From JAHJDO01 sp964437505 (GTDB lineage: Bacteria; JAHJDO01): a DNA stretch of 34,456 bases. Of the stretch, positions 24,804 through 31,483 are shown piece after piece. The notes under the pieces were generated by a model. That model was not told the origin of the DNA. It saw nothing but the letters and a program-made list of their open reading frames with translations, and searched no databases. The stretch is from assembly GCA_964437505.1 (NCBI GenBank), contig CAYTGU010000016.1:1-34456 (forward strand). The letters run 5' to 3'. The position numbers were made by a program, and so were the translations under genes. The number at the start of each line of letters is the position of its first letter. Position 1 is the first letter of the stretch.

Positions 24804-25065
24804 CAAATTCTCCTTTTTTGATGTGTTCGGGAAGGGCGTCATAACCTTCGCCTGATTGGACTGTATCTATCAGTGTTATGATATTATCCTGCCTTGTATC
24901 TGAGACTTCTTCTACTTCTTCAGCTCTTTTTAGCCCTTTCATAACTACGCCAAGCACTATAGTGGCTAAACTGAGAATAATAGCCATGACGACCAACATT
25001 TCAATGAGGGTAAATGCAAGGCTATTTTTCTTTAATATAACAATCTGCCTTTTTCTACGGTCCAC
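24784..25065 (-). CDS. Small pseudopilin-like protein
   Basis: A 93-aa protein starting at GTG 25065. It carries a short basic leader, then AFTLIEMLVVMAIILSLATIV, a standard prepilin hydrophobic helix with Glu at position 5, and an acidic C-terminal half (GLKRAEEVEEVSDTRQDN) without obvious further domains. The residue before the predicted cleavage is Ala, not Gly. It overlaps the preceding pseudopilin gene by 11 bases and the following one by about 20, so translation is probably coupled. No good Shine-Dalgarno precedes the GTG. It is probably a minor pseudopilin. Confidence 0.75.
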   Translation of the reverse strand: MDRRKRQIVILKKNSLAFTLIEMLVVMAIILSLATIVLGVVMKGLKRAEEVEEVSDTRQDNIITLIDTVQSGEGYDALPEHIKKGEFGAKGSE

Positions 25066-25624
25066 TTAAATATATATTCCCAGCATTTGTTTCGTTCTTT
25101 GCAGAGTATTCGTCCCCAGAACCAATGTCCTGAATACAACTGTCATAGGCGCCATCGGAGTTATTGCCAGTTATCGCCATTGCTCCACCTGAAAAAGTAT
25201 TGCCCTTATCAGGACCTTTGCTGAACAAAACCCATGCAATAGCTGTGTCAGATGCACCATCATAGTCGTCCTCATTAGAAAAATACATATACGGGATTGA
25301 GTTATCAAATGGGTCTTTTGGAATACTGGACATGTATGCTTTAGTATCATCCTTTAGCTTATATAATGCTCCATAATCAGTTCCTATAGTGCCGTCATAC
25401 CTGTAATTCTGGTCATTTGTCGGATAAGTGGAGTAATCTGCGTAATACTGCTCTATAGATACTCGGATATTCAGCATTTCAGCTTTAGCTTTTGCAACCC
25501 TTGCCCTTATCCGCGCTTTTGATAAAGCTGGAAGCAGCATGCCTGCAAGCAGAGCAATTATTGCAATTACAACAAGCATCTCAACAAGTGTAAACCCACC
25601 TCTTTTGCTAAAGAACTTTGTCAT
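25055..25624 (-). CDS. GspG-like pseudopilin
   Basis: A 189-aa protein with the prepilin leader RGG followed by FTLVEMLVVIAIIALLAGMLL (Glu at mature position 5, Gly at -1). It has ARVAKAKAEMLNIRVSIEQYYADYSTYPTND and then IPKDPFDNSIPYMYF and LFSKGPDKG. The DPF-N-x-P-Y and S-x-GPD patterns are those of GspG-type major pseudopilins. It is probably the main pseudopilin of a type II-like apparatus; the ATPase, platform and secretin genes are not in this window. It is the first gene of the minus-strand unit, with AAGGGAGG before the ATG and a promoter at 25653-25682. Confidence 0.88.
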   Translation of the reverse strand: MTKFFSKRGGFTLVEMLVVIAIIALLAGMLLPALSKARIRARVAKAKAEMLNIRVSIEQYYADYSTYPTNDQNYRYDGTIGTDYGALYKLKDDTKAYMSSIPKDPFDNSIPYMYFSNEDDYDGASDTAIAWVLFSKGPDKGNTFSGGAMAITGNNSDGAYDSCIQDIGSGDEYSAKNETNAGNIYLSGP

Positions 25625-25652
25625 ATCAATTCCCTCCCTTAAGTTATATTTA

Positions 25653-25682
25653 AATATAGCAAATAGTTGGGTCGAATTTCAA
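25653..25682 (-). promoter_or_regulatory. Promoter of the pseudopilin unit
   Basis: On the minus strand TTGAAA (25677-25682), an 18-base spacer and TATATT (25653-25658) lie 29 bases before the GspG-like gene. No other comparably good promoter was noticed down to 14405, so this may drive the whole pseudopilin, HEAT and lipopolysaccharide array. Confidence 0.55.
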
Positions 25683-25738
25683 GGTAAATCAATTTTCATC
25701 ATTTCTTTTTTTCGGGTTTTATGTTAACATCCAGCTAA

Positions 25739-25836
25739 TATCAAAAATCAAAATGCAAAAATCAAAGATACAATGTAAAGATTAAAATTTTTAGATTTTG
25801 ATATGTCGTTTTGATATTTTATTTTTAATATTTGAC
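25739..25836. repeat. AT-rich imperfect inverted repeat
   Basis: The first half is A-rich (TATCAAAAATCAAAATGC and onward) and the second half T-rich (ending TTTTTAATATTTGACG). The two halves are imperfect reverse complements over about 45 bases. This strand-asymmetric composition resembles small non-autonomous intergenic elements, and it would place a cruciform or hairpin directly upstream of nifJ. No coding capacity is present. Confidence 0.5.
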
Positions 25837-25855
25837 GTAATTTATAGGGGGTATT

Positions 25856-28800
25856 ATGACTCGCAAGATGGTTCCTTACGATGGAAACAGCGCTGTAGCG
25901 CATGTAGCACATGCAACTAACGAAGTGATTGCAATATATCCTATCACTCCTTCTTCAGGAATGGGTGAAATTGCTGACGGGAAATCCGCAAAAGGAGAAA
26001 AAAATATCTGGGGAACAGTTCCAGTTGTTGTAGAACTCCAATCAGAAGGTGGAGCATCCGGAGCAGTTCATGGGGCACTTACAACGGGTGCACTTACTAC
26101 AACATTTACGGCATCACAGGGTCTGCTTCTTATGATCCCGAATATGTATAAGATTGCAGGGGAATTGTGTTCAACGGTATTTCATATAGCTGCCCGCTCT
26201 ATTGCGTGTCAGGCATTATCCATATTCGGAGATCACTCGGATGTTATGGCAACCAGAGCAACTGGATGGGGAATGCTCTCTTCAGGGAGTGTGCAGGAAG
26301 CAATGGATTTTGCTCTGATAGCTCAGGCAGCAACGCTAGAAGCAAGAGTTCCTTTTCTGCATTTTTTTGAAGGATTCCGCGTTTCACATGAAATACAGAA
26401 AATAGAAGAAATCACACTTGCCGATATGAAAGCTATGATTGACACTAAATTAGTTAAGGCGCATAGACTGAGAGGCCTTTCTCCCGACAGACCAAAGCTT
26501 CGAGGAACTTCTCAGAACCCGGATGTGTTTTTCCAGGGACGCGAGAGTGTTAATAAGTATTATAATGATTGTCCTGCAATTGTTCAGGGGGCAATGGATA
26601 AGTTCGCTAAGATAGTAGGGCGACAGTATAATCTGTTTGATTATATTGGGGCTCCTGATGCTGAAAATGTGATTGTGATAATGGGCTCCGGAGGAGAAAC
26701 AGTTCATGAAACTGTTGAATACTTAAATGCAAAAGGTGAAAAGATTGGGGTTATAAAGGTTCGACTTTATAGGCCATTTGACGTACCAGCATTTGCTTCT
26801 GTTCTCCCAAATACAGTAAAAAGAATAGCTGTTCTTGACAGGACAAAAGAACCCGGAAGCCTTGGAGAGCCGTTATACGAGGATATCCGCACAGCAGTTG
26901 GCGAGGCAATGGAGAGAGGGTCGATTAAATTAGATAGATATCCATTGATAATTGGCGGACGCTACGGACTTGGTTCTAGTGAGTTTAACTCTGCGATGAC
27001 TAAAGGAGTCCTTGATAATCTAGCCAGCAACAACCCGAAAAATCACTTTACTATTGGGATTGAAGACGATATCACACATACAAGTCTGGAATATGATCCA
27101 TCATTTAGCGCAGAAAAAGACGTCTACAGAGCTATGTTTTATGGACTTGGTTCTGATGGAACAGTTGGAGCTAATCATAATTCCATTAAAATCATAGCAG
27201 AAAAAACAGACAATTATGCTCAGGGATATTTTGTGTACGATTCCAAAAAGGCAGGTGCTGTCACAGTCTCTCATCTCCGATTTGGTAAAAAAACTATAAG
27301 AAGTCCTTATCTGATTTCAAAAGCAAATTTTCTTGCATGTCATAATTTCACATTTCTAGAAAAATACGATATGCTTAAGTACATAGTTGATGAAGGCACC
27401 TTTCTTCTAACATCAGAGTATGATAAAAATACCGTGTGGGAAAAGTTGCCTCCAAAAGTACAAAAACAAATTATAGATAAAAACCTTAAGTTCTATGTTA
27501 TAGATGCTGTTAAGATTGCCTCAGAACTTGGCTTAGGTACACGCATCAATACAATAATGCAGACTGCATTCTTCCTGATTTCAGACATACTTCCTAAAGA
27601 AACGGCTATTTCCGCAATTAAGGAATCAATAAAGCGGACATATGGCAAAAAGGGAGAGAAAGTTGTTGATATGAACACTCAGGCTGTGGATGCTACTGCC
27701 GATAATATTCAGAAAGTAAAAGTTCCTCTATCTTTCAAGGGACAGGTGGTTGAAAAGCCTACTGTGGCTGATAACGCGCCTGCTTTTGTCAAGGAGGTTA
27801 CTGCAAAGATAATAAGACGGGAAGGAGAAAGTATAAAGGTCTCTCAAATGCCATCAGATGGGACATGGCCTACAGGAACAACTCAATATGAAAAACGCAA
27901 TCTTGCTATTAACATTCCAATATGGAATCCGGAAACATGTATTCAATGCGGAAGATGCTCATTAGTCTGTCCGCATGCTGCGATCCGCCCAAAAATATAC
28001 AAAAAAGAACTTCTCAAAGATGCTCCGGACACATTTAAGCATACCAGTTCCAAACCTTCAAAAGATATGGAAGATTATCAATACACACTTCAGGTAGCTC
28101 CGGAGGATTGTACCGGGTGTGGTACTTGCTTTGAGAATTGTCCCATGAAAAATAAAGAAGCGATTAAAATGTCGCCACAATCTCCAATAAGAGAAGAAGA
28201 AGTAAAAAACTATGAGTTCTTTCTCAACCTACCTGATACAGAGCCGAATCTTTACAACAGAAATACTGTTAAAGGAAGTCAGTTTATAAAACCTCTTTTT
28301 GAATACTCTGGCGCTTGCGGAGGATGTGGAGAAACAGCATATGTTAAACTGCTTACTCAGCTCTTTGGTGACCGGGCAATTATAGCAAATGCTACAGGAT
28401 GTTCCTCAATCTATGGAGGAAATCTTCCTACAACACCATACTGCAAACGTTCGGACGGACGCGGCCCAGCATGGAATAACTCGCTCTTTGAAGATACTGC
28501 TGAAATTGCATTTGGCATGAGACTGACTGTTGATAAATTCAGGGAATATGCGTACGAACTTGCAGATAAAATTGTAAGCAATAAATCCTGTTCAAAAGAT
28601 TTGAAAAGTCTTCTTTCAGAAATAAAAGATGCTAACCAGTCAACACAGGCAGACATAGAAAAACAACGAAAACAAGTTGCAAGGCTGAATAAATTATTAA
28701 ACTCCTGCACCATGCCTGATTGCAAGGAACTTCTTACAGTTTCAGATTATATGGTTAAAAAATCCGTATGGGGACTTGGGGGAGACGGCTGGGCATACGA

Positions 28801-29416
28801 TATAGGATATGGCGGGCTTGACCATGTTCTAGCTTCGGGAAAAAATGTTAATATACTTGTACTGGATACTGAAGTGTATTCAAACACAGGAGGACAGTCT
28901 TCAAAAGCCACTCCTCTTGGCGCTGTTGCCAAGTTTGCTGCTGCAGGAAAACCAGTTCCCAAAAAAGACCTTGGACTTATGTTTATGAGCTACGGATACA
29001 TCTATGTTGCAAAAGTTGCAATAGGCGCTGATCCAAACCAGTTGGTTAAAGCGTTTGTAGAAGCGGAAGCTTATAATGGGCCTTCAATAATTATTGCGTA
29101 CTCTCACTGTATAGCTCATGGTATAGATATGACACGCGGACTTACTGAGCAGAAGAATGCAGTGGCAAGTGGCTACTGGCCTCTTTACAGATACAATCCA
29201 CAGCTCACTGACCAAGGAGAAAATCCACTTATACTTGACAGTAAAGAACCCCAAATTCCATTTTCTGATTATGCCTATAATGAAAACAGGTACAGAGTTC
29301 TGAAGAAGATAGATCCGAAACGCGCAGATAAACTGATGAAATTCGCTCAGCAAAACGTTACTCAAAGATTCAAGCTCTACAAACAGCTTGCAGAATTGGA
29401 TTATAAAAGGAATTAA
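25856..29416 (+). CDS. nifJ: Pyruvate:ferredoxin (flavodoxin) oxidoreductase, single-chain
   Basis: An 1186-aa homodimeric-type PFOR, the usual full length. It converts pyruvate and CoA to acetyl-CoA and CO2 and reduces ferredoxin, in the cytoplasm of anaerobes. The order of parts is: domain I (DGNSAVAHVAHATNEV, YPITPSS near residues 9-34), domain II with GSGGETVHETV, the gamma domain with HLRFGKK, and two 4Fe-4S clusters (CIQCGRCSLVCPHA from C695 and CTGCGTCFENCP from C752). Last is the thiamine diphosphate domain with GACGGCGET, NATGCSSIYGG, GGDGWAYDIGYGGLDH (D977) and YSNTGGQSS. The ATG has AGGGGG five bases upstream. It is followed one base later by panD, an unusual partner. Confidence 0.97.
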   Translation: MTRKMVPYDGNSAVAHVAHATNEVIAIYPITPSSGMGEIADGKSAKGEKNIWGTVPVVVELQSEGGASGAVHGALTTGALTTTFTASQGLLLMIPNMYKIAGELCSTVFHIAARSIACQALSIFGDHSDVMATRATGWGMLSSGSVQEAMDFALIAQAATLEARVPFLHFFEGFRVSHEIQKIEEITLADMKAMIDTKLVKAHRLRGLSPDRPKLRGTSQNPDVFFQGRESVNKYYNDCPAIVQGAMDKFAKIVGRQYNLFDYIGAPDAENVIVIMGSGGETVHETVEYLNAKGEKIGVIKVRLYRPFDVPAFASVLPNTVKRIAVLDRTKEPGSLGEPLYEDIRTAVGEAMERGSIKLDRYPLIIGGRYGLGSSEFNSAMTKGVLDNLASNNPKNHFTIGIEDDITHTSLEYDPSFSAEKDVYRAMFYGLGSDGTVGANHNSIKIIAEKTDNYAQGYFVYDSKKAGAVTVSHLRFGKKTIRSPYLISKANFLACHNFTFLEKYDMLKYIVDEGTFLLTSEYDKNTVWEKLPPKVQKQIIDKNLKFYVIDAVKIASELGLGTRINTIMQTAFFLISDILPKETAISAIKESIKRTYGKKGEKVVDMNTQAVDATADNIQKVKVPLSFKGQVVEKPTVADNAPAFVKEVTAKIIRREGESIKVSQMPSDGTWPTGTTQYEKRNLAINIPIWNPETCIQCGRCSLVCPHAAIRPKIYKKELLKDAPDTFKHTSSKPSKDMEDYQYTLQVAPEDCTGCGTCFENCPMKNKEAIKMSPQSPIREEEVKNYEFFLNLPDTEPNLYNRNTVKGSQFIKPLFEYSGACGGCGETAYVKLLTQLFGDRAIIANATGCSSIYGGNLPTTPYCKRSDGRGPAWNNSLFEDTAEIAFGMRLTVDKFREYAYELADKIVSNKSCSKDLKSLLSEIKDANQSTQADIEKQRKQVARLNKLLNSCTMPDCKELLTVSDYMVKKSVWGLGGDGWAYDIGYGGLDHVLASGKNVNILVLDTEVYSNTGGQSSKATPLGAVAKFAAAGKPVPKKDLGLMFMSYGYIYVAKVAIGADPNQLVKAFVEAEAYNGPSIIIAYSHCIAHGIDMTRGLTEQKNAVASGYWPLYRYNPQLTDQGENPLILDSKEPQIPFSDYAYNENRYRVLKKIDPKRADKLMKFAQQNVTQRFKLYKQLAELDYKRN

Positions 29417-29417
29417 T

Positions 29418-29768
29418 ATGATATTAACAAACGTAATAAAAGCGAAAATTCATAAAGCCACAATTACAAAAAAGGTGCTTGATTATAATGGCAGTATTGG
29501 TATAGACAAAGCGCTTCTTAGAGCAAGCGGTATGATACAAGGTGAGAAGGTGCAGGTTCTGAATTTTCAAAACGGCGCCAGACTTGAAACATACATTATA
29601 GAAGAAGAAGAGAATTCAGGCATAATTGCGCTTTACGGTCCTGCAGCAAAGCGCGGGGAAATTGGCAATGAATTATGTATTATTTCCTATGCTCTAATCA
29701 CTAACGACGAGATCCCAAATTTCAAAAGCAAGGTTGTATTTGTAGATAAGAACAATAAGATATCCTAA
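29418..29768 (+). CDS. panD: Aspartate 1-decarboxylase
   Basis: A 116-aa PanD, slightly shorter than the usual 126 or so. It converts L-aspartate to beta-alanine for pantothenate and so for CoA. The self-cleavage site is YNGSIGID (G25-S26; the Ser becomes the pyruvoyl group). NGARLETYIIE and LYGPAAKRGEIGNELCII match the family core. ATG 29418 has AAGGA six bases upstream and is preferred over a longer start inside nifJ. It lies one base after the nifJ stop, so it is probably translated from the nifJ transcript, and its last bases overlap the convergent gene by 4. Confidence 0.95.
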   Translation: MILTNVIKAKIHKATITKKVLDYNGSIGIDKALLRASGMIQGEKVQVLNFQNGARLETYIIEEEENSGIIALYGPAAKRGEIGNELCIISYALITNDEIPNFKSKVVFVDKNNKIS

Positions 29769-30019
29769 TCCCGCGGATCTAAAATATCATTAATGCTTTC
29801 AACTTTGTGAATATATGAGGCAATAACGCTGCTATCTCTATTACCAAGAACTGCGCCGATTTTACGCATGGAAGCTCCGCGTATCCATGCTGAATAGGCA
29901 AAAGCTTTCCGAGCTTCAATTAAGATTTTTTTCTTGGAATGACCCCGGATATCCTTCTGGGATACATTATAGGCTTTGCACATTCTGAGAAGCAATTCTA
30001 GCAGATTCTTATTAGCCAA
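29765..30019 (-). CDS. Stand-alone DnaA domain IV-like DNA-binding protein
   Basis: An 84-aa protein that corresponds to the DNA-binding domain IV of DnaA. After a short helical start (LLELLLRMCKAYNVSQKDI) it has EARKAFAYSAWIRGASMRKIGAVLGNRDSSVIASYIHKV, which follows the DnaA pattern of ARQ-helix, S-x-x-x-IG-x-x-x-G-x-RDHSTV. The His of RDH is replaced by Ser. No AAA+ domain is present, so it is not an initiator; it may bind DnaA boxes or a distinct site. It starts at TTG 30019, has AAGGA 8 bases upstream and overlaps the zinc-ribbon gene by 8 bases, so the two are probably translationally coupled. Confidence 0.75.
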   Translation of the reverse strand: MANKNLLELLLRMCKAYNVSQKDIRGHSKKKILIEARKAFAYSAWIRGASMRKIGAVLGNRDSSVIASYIHKVESINDILDPRD

Positions 30020-30224
30020 TTGAATGTCCTTTCGGGTAATAACAATCTCTTAGAGTTAAATCAGTGTAACAAGCTCCGCAAAGATAAAAACCGTGATAAC
30101 GTAAAAGTCGTCGTCTAACTTTTAGAGGTGCTTTCTCTAATCTTCTTAATTCCCCTATTCGCCACCCAGTAGGTTCCTGCGCCACAGGAAACTCCTTTTT
30201 ACACTTACAACAAAGTCTTTTCAT
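30012..30224 (-). CDS. Small zinc-ribbon-like protein
   Basis: A 70-aa basic protein with two CxxC pairs: CCKC near residues 5-8 (MKRLCCKCKK) and CGAC near residue 52 (FYLCGACYTDL), the layout of a zinc ribbon or knuckle. The middle is rich in Arg and Lys (KAPLKVRRRLLRYH), suggesting nucleic-acid binding. No family is recognised. The ATG at 30224 has AAGG at good spacing and is preferred to an in-frame start at 30251. It overlaps the PilZ gene by 20 bases and the DnaA-like gene by 8, so the three form one unit. Confidence 0.7.
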   Translation of the reverse strand: MKRLCCKCKKEFPVAQEPTGWRIGELRRLEKAPLKVRRRLLRYHGFYLCGACYTDLTLRDCYYPKGHSIG

Positions 30225-30693
30225 ATTCGCGCCTTGTATAACTAGCTCCATTCACATATTTAAAAATATGTTTTCTTTCTTCATCAAAAATATCAGTAAA
30301 GCGAACTCCTGTATCAAAAGCATTATCCGTTCTTCCTTTTCTTGAGTATATGACACGTGCAATGGCATTAATTGGATGACTATAACCGGGAATCTTTATT
30401 TCCAGTTCCACGATTGTACTCCTTGTTATGCAGTCAGCCGTACTTATACAAATCCCGTCGTCGCCTATGTTCCTTGTATAAGTTTGATGTTCCTCCATAC
30501 TATCTGTTGAAGAATACGCAAGGTAATTAACAGCTACTTTCATATCCAGACGAGGATATTTTCTGCGTTCAGCACCAGTATATGCTTTCTCTATTTCTTT
30601 AGCATCTATCTCAACTATTTCTTCATTTGGAATTATGGGTCTTTTCGCTTTCTTTTTTCCTGTCATAAGAGACAGGATTGTCCTAAAAATCAC
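30205..30693 (-). CDS. PilZ-domain protein
   Basis: A 162-aa protein starting at GTG 30693 (GGA about 8 bases upstream; an internal ATG at 30666 is an alternative). After a basic N-terminus, residues 42-150 form a PilZ domain with ERRKYPR (R44-xxx-R48) and NIGDDG (residues 75-80). The second motif normally reads D/N-x-S-x-x-G; here Ser is replaced by Gly, so c-di-GMP affinity may be changed. The domain continues with IVELEIKIPG and FDTGVRFTDI. It is a cytoplasmic effector with an unknown partner. It is the first gene of the overlapping trio and is divergent from the XRE region. Confidence 0.83.
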   Translation of the reverse strand: MIFRTILSLMTGKKKAKRPIIPNEEIVEIDAKEIEKAYTGAERRKYPRLDMKVAVNYLAYSSTDSMEEHQTYTRNIGDDGICISTADCITRSTIVELEIKIPGYSHPINAIARVIYSRKGRTDNAFDTGVRFTDIFDEERKHIFKYVNGASYTRREYEKTLL

Positions 30694-30773
30694 TTTTTAC
30701 ATCCATTGGTTTATTTCTTTGCATACTAAAACAGATTATAGTCATGTTTGTCAATAAAAAAATTGGTTTTTAG

Positions 30774-30806
30774 TCTGTTCAAAACAGATAAATCTGTAAC
30801 TATAAT
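30774..30806 (+). promoter_or_regulatory. Promoter with two overlapping palindromes, upstream of the XRE remnant
   Basis: TTCAAA (30778-30783), a 17-base spacer and TATAAT (30801-30806) form a promoter followed by AAAGGAAG. Two palindromes overlap it and each other: TCTGTT-CAA-AACAGA (30774-30788) and ACAGAT-AA-ATCTGT (30784-30797). This resembles an autorepressor operator of an XRE gene. The downstream reading frame is truncated. Confidence 0.6.
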
Positions 30807-30825
30807 AAAAAAAGGAAGTCAATGT

Positions 30826-30966
30826 ATGGGAAATTTAGGAGAACTATTTGGGCAGGGATTAAGAAGTATAAGATTAGCTAAACTTTTTTGCTTCGGTTCA
30901 TTTAACGGGTATTTTGCATACCCATTATTTGCATGTACAATCCCCGTTGTTGACATCTCCTTATAG
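30826..30966 (+). pseudogene. Truncated copy of the XRE regulator N-terminus
   Basis: The first 19 codons (MGNLGELFGQGLRSIRLAK) match the start of the intact regulator at 31044 with three substitutions (G5, E6 and G11 against R, K and R). The frame then diverges into a non-HTH tail (LFCFGSFNGYF) that runs through the palindrome at 30904-30926 and stops at 30966. It keeps a promoter, an AAGGAAG ribosome-binding site and an ATG, so a short peptide could still be made. It looks like a duplicated gene whose remainder was replaced by a promoter segment. Confidence 0.7.
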
Positions 30967-30975
30967 AATTATAAC
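30904..30975 (+). promoter_or_regulatory. Second copy of the palindrome promoter, before the intact XRE gene
   Basis: The inverted repeat AACGGGTA-N7-TACCCATT (30904-30926), a 20-base gap, -35 TTGTTG (30947-30952), a 17-base spacer and -10 TATAAC (30970-30975). All distances equal those at 3905-3976, and the two segments align without gaps over about 70 bases, with mostly C/T and A/G differences. Transcription would start near 30982, about 60 bases before the XRE ATG. Confidence 0.65.
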
Positions 30976-31043
30976 GTACACTATGCTTCATGTGAAAAGG
31001 ATTGATTCTTCTTGCCATTTCATCTGAAAAAAGAAGGAGAGAT

Positions 31044-31436
31044 ATGGGAAATCTAAGAAAGCTGTTTGGGCAGAGATTAAGAAGTATAAGGTTAGCTAAA
31101 GGACTGACACAGGAAGAACTGGCGGGAAAAGCGGGATTGCATGCCACTTATATTGGAATAATAGAAAGAGGAAAACAGGGAGCTTCTCTGGATACTATAG
31201 AAAAGCTTGCTGTGGCTCTTGGCGTTAAAGAAGAAAATTTTTTCTCTTTTGTTTCACGAAAATATCCGATTAGGGAAAAAGAGGGACTAATTATTGGTCT
31301 TGAGAATACCTTGCGAAAACAAAAAACCGAGGATATCAAGAAAATATCACAGATTTGCGATATTTTCCTTTCGGAAAAAGAATCGGATTTAATTCCCATG
31401 GTTGCCGATAAAAAAGCCAAATATGGGAAGAGATAA
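31044..31436 (+). CDS. XRE-family transcriptional regulator
   Basis: A 130-aa protein. Residues 7-65 form a Cro/C1-type helix-turn-helix (LFGQRLRSIRLAKGLTQEEL, then HATYIGIIERGKQGASLDTIEKLAVALGV). The C-terminal half is helical and charged (LENTLRKQKTEDIKKISQICDIFLSEKE), perhaps for dimerisation. ATG 31044 has AAGGAG 5 bases upstream; a longer start at 31002 lacks one. A truncated duplicate of its first 19 codons lies 218 bases upstream, and its own promoter carries the palindrome shared with the EIIA-PilZ gene. It precedes comEC on the same strand by 47 bases. Confidence 0.9.
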   Translation: MGNLRKLFGQRLRSIRLAKGLTQEELAGKAGLHATYIGIIERGKQGASLDTIEKLAVALGVKEENFFSFVSRKYPIREKEGLIIGLENTLRKQKTEDIKKISQICDIFLSEKESDLIPMVADKKAKYGKR

Positions 31437-31447
31437 AGGTTTTATTC

Positions 31448-31476
31448 TTGTCAAAGAGACTTTGATTTATTATAAA
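31448..31476 (+). promoter_or_regulatory. Promoter of comEC with an overlapping inverted repeat
   Basis: TTGTCA (31448-31453), a 17-base spacer and TATAAA (31471-31476) are well placed, and TCAAAG-AGA-CTTTGA (31451-31465) covers the -35 and the spacer. The start would be near 31483, right at the GTG of comEC. The hairpin could instead be a weak terminator after the XRE gene. Confidence 0.5.
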
Positions 31477-31483
31477 GTTCTTT

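Noticed and set aside
28411..28962. Minus-strand frames opposite nifJ
   Set aside because: They are antisense to conserved PFOR sequence and show no protein features.
30735..30754. TTGACA and TATAAT on the minus strand before the PilZ gene
   Set aside because: They are only 8 bases apart, too close to act together; the true PilZ promoter remains unclear.
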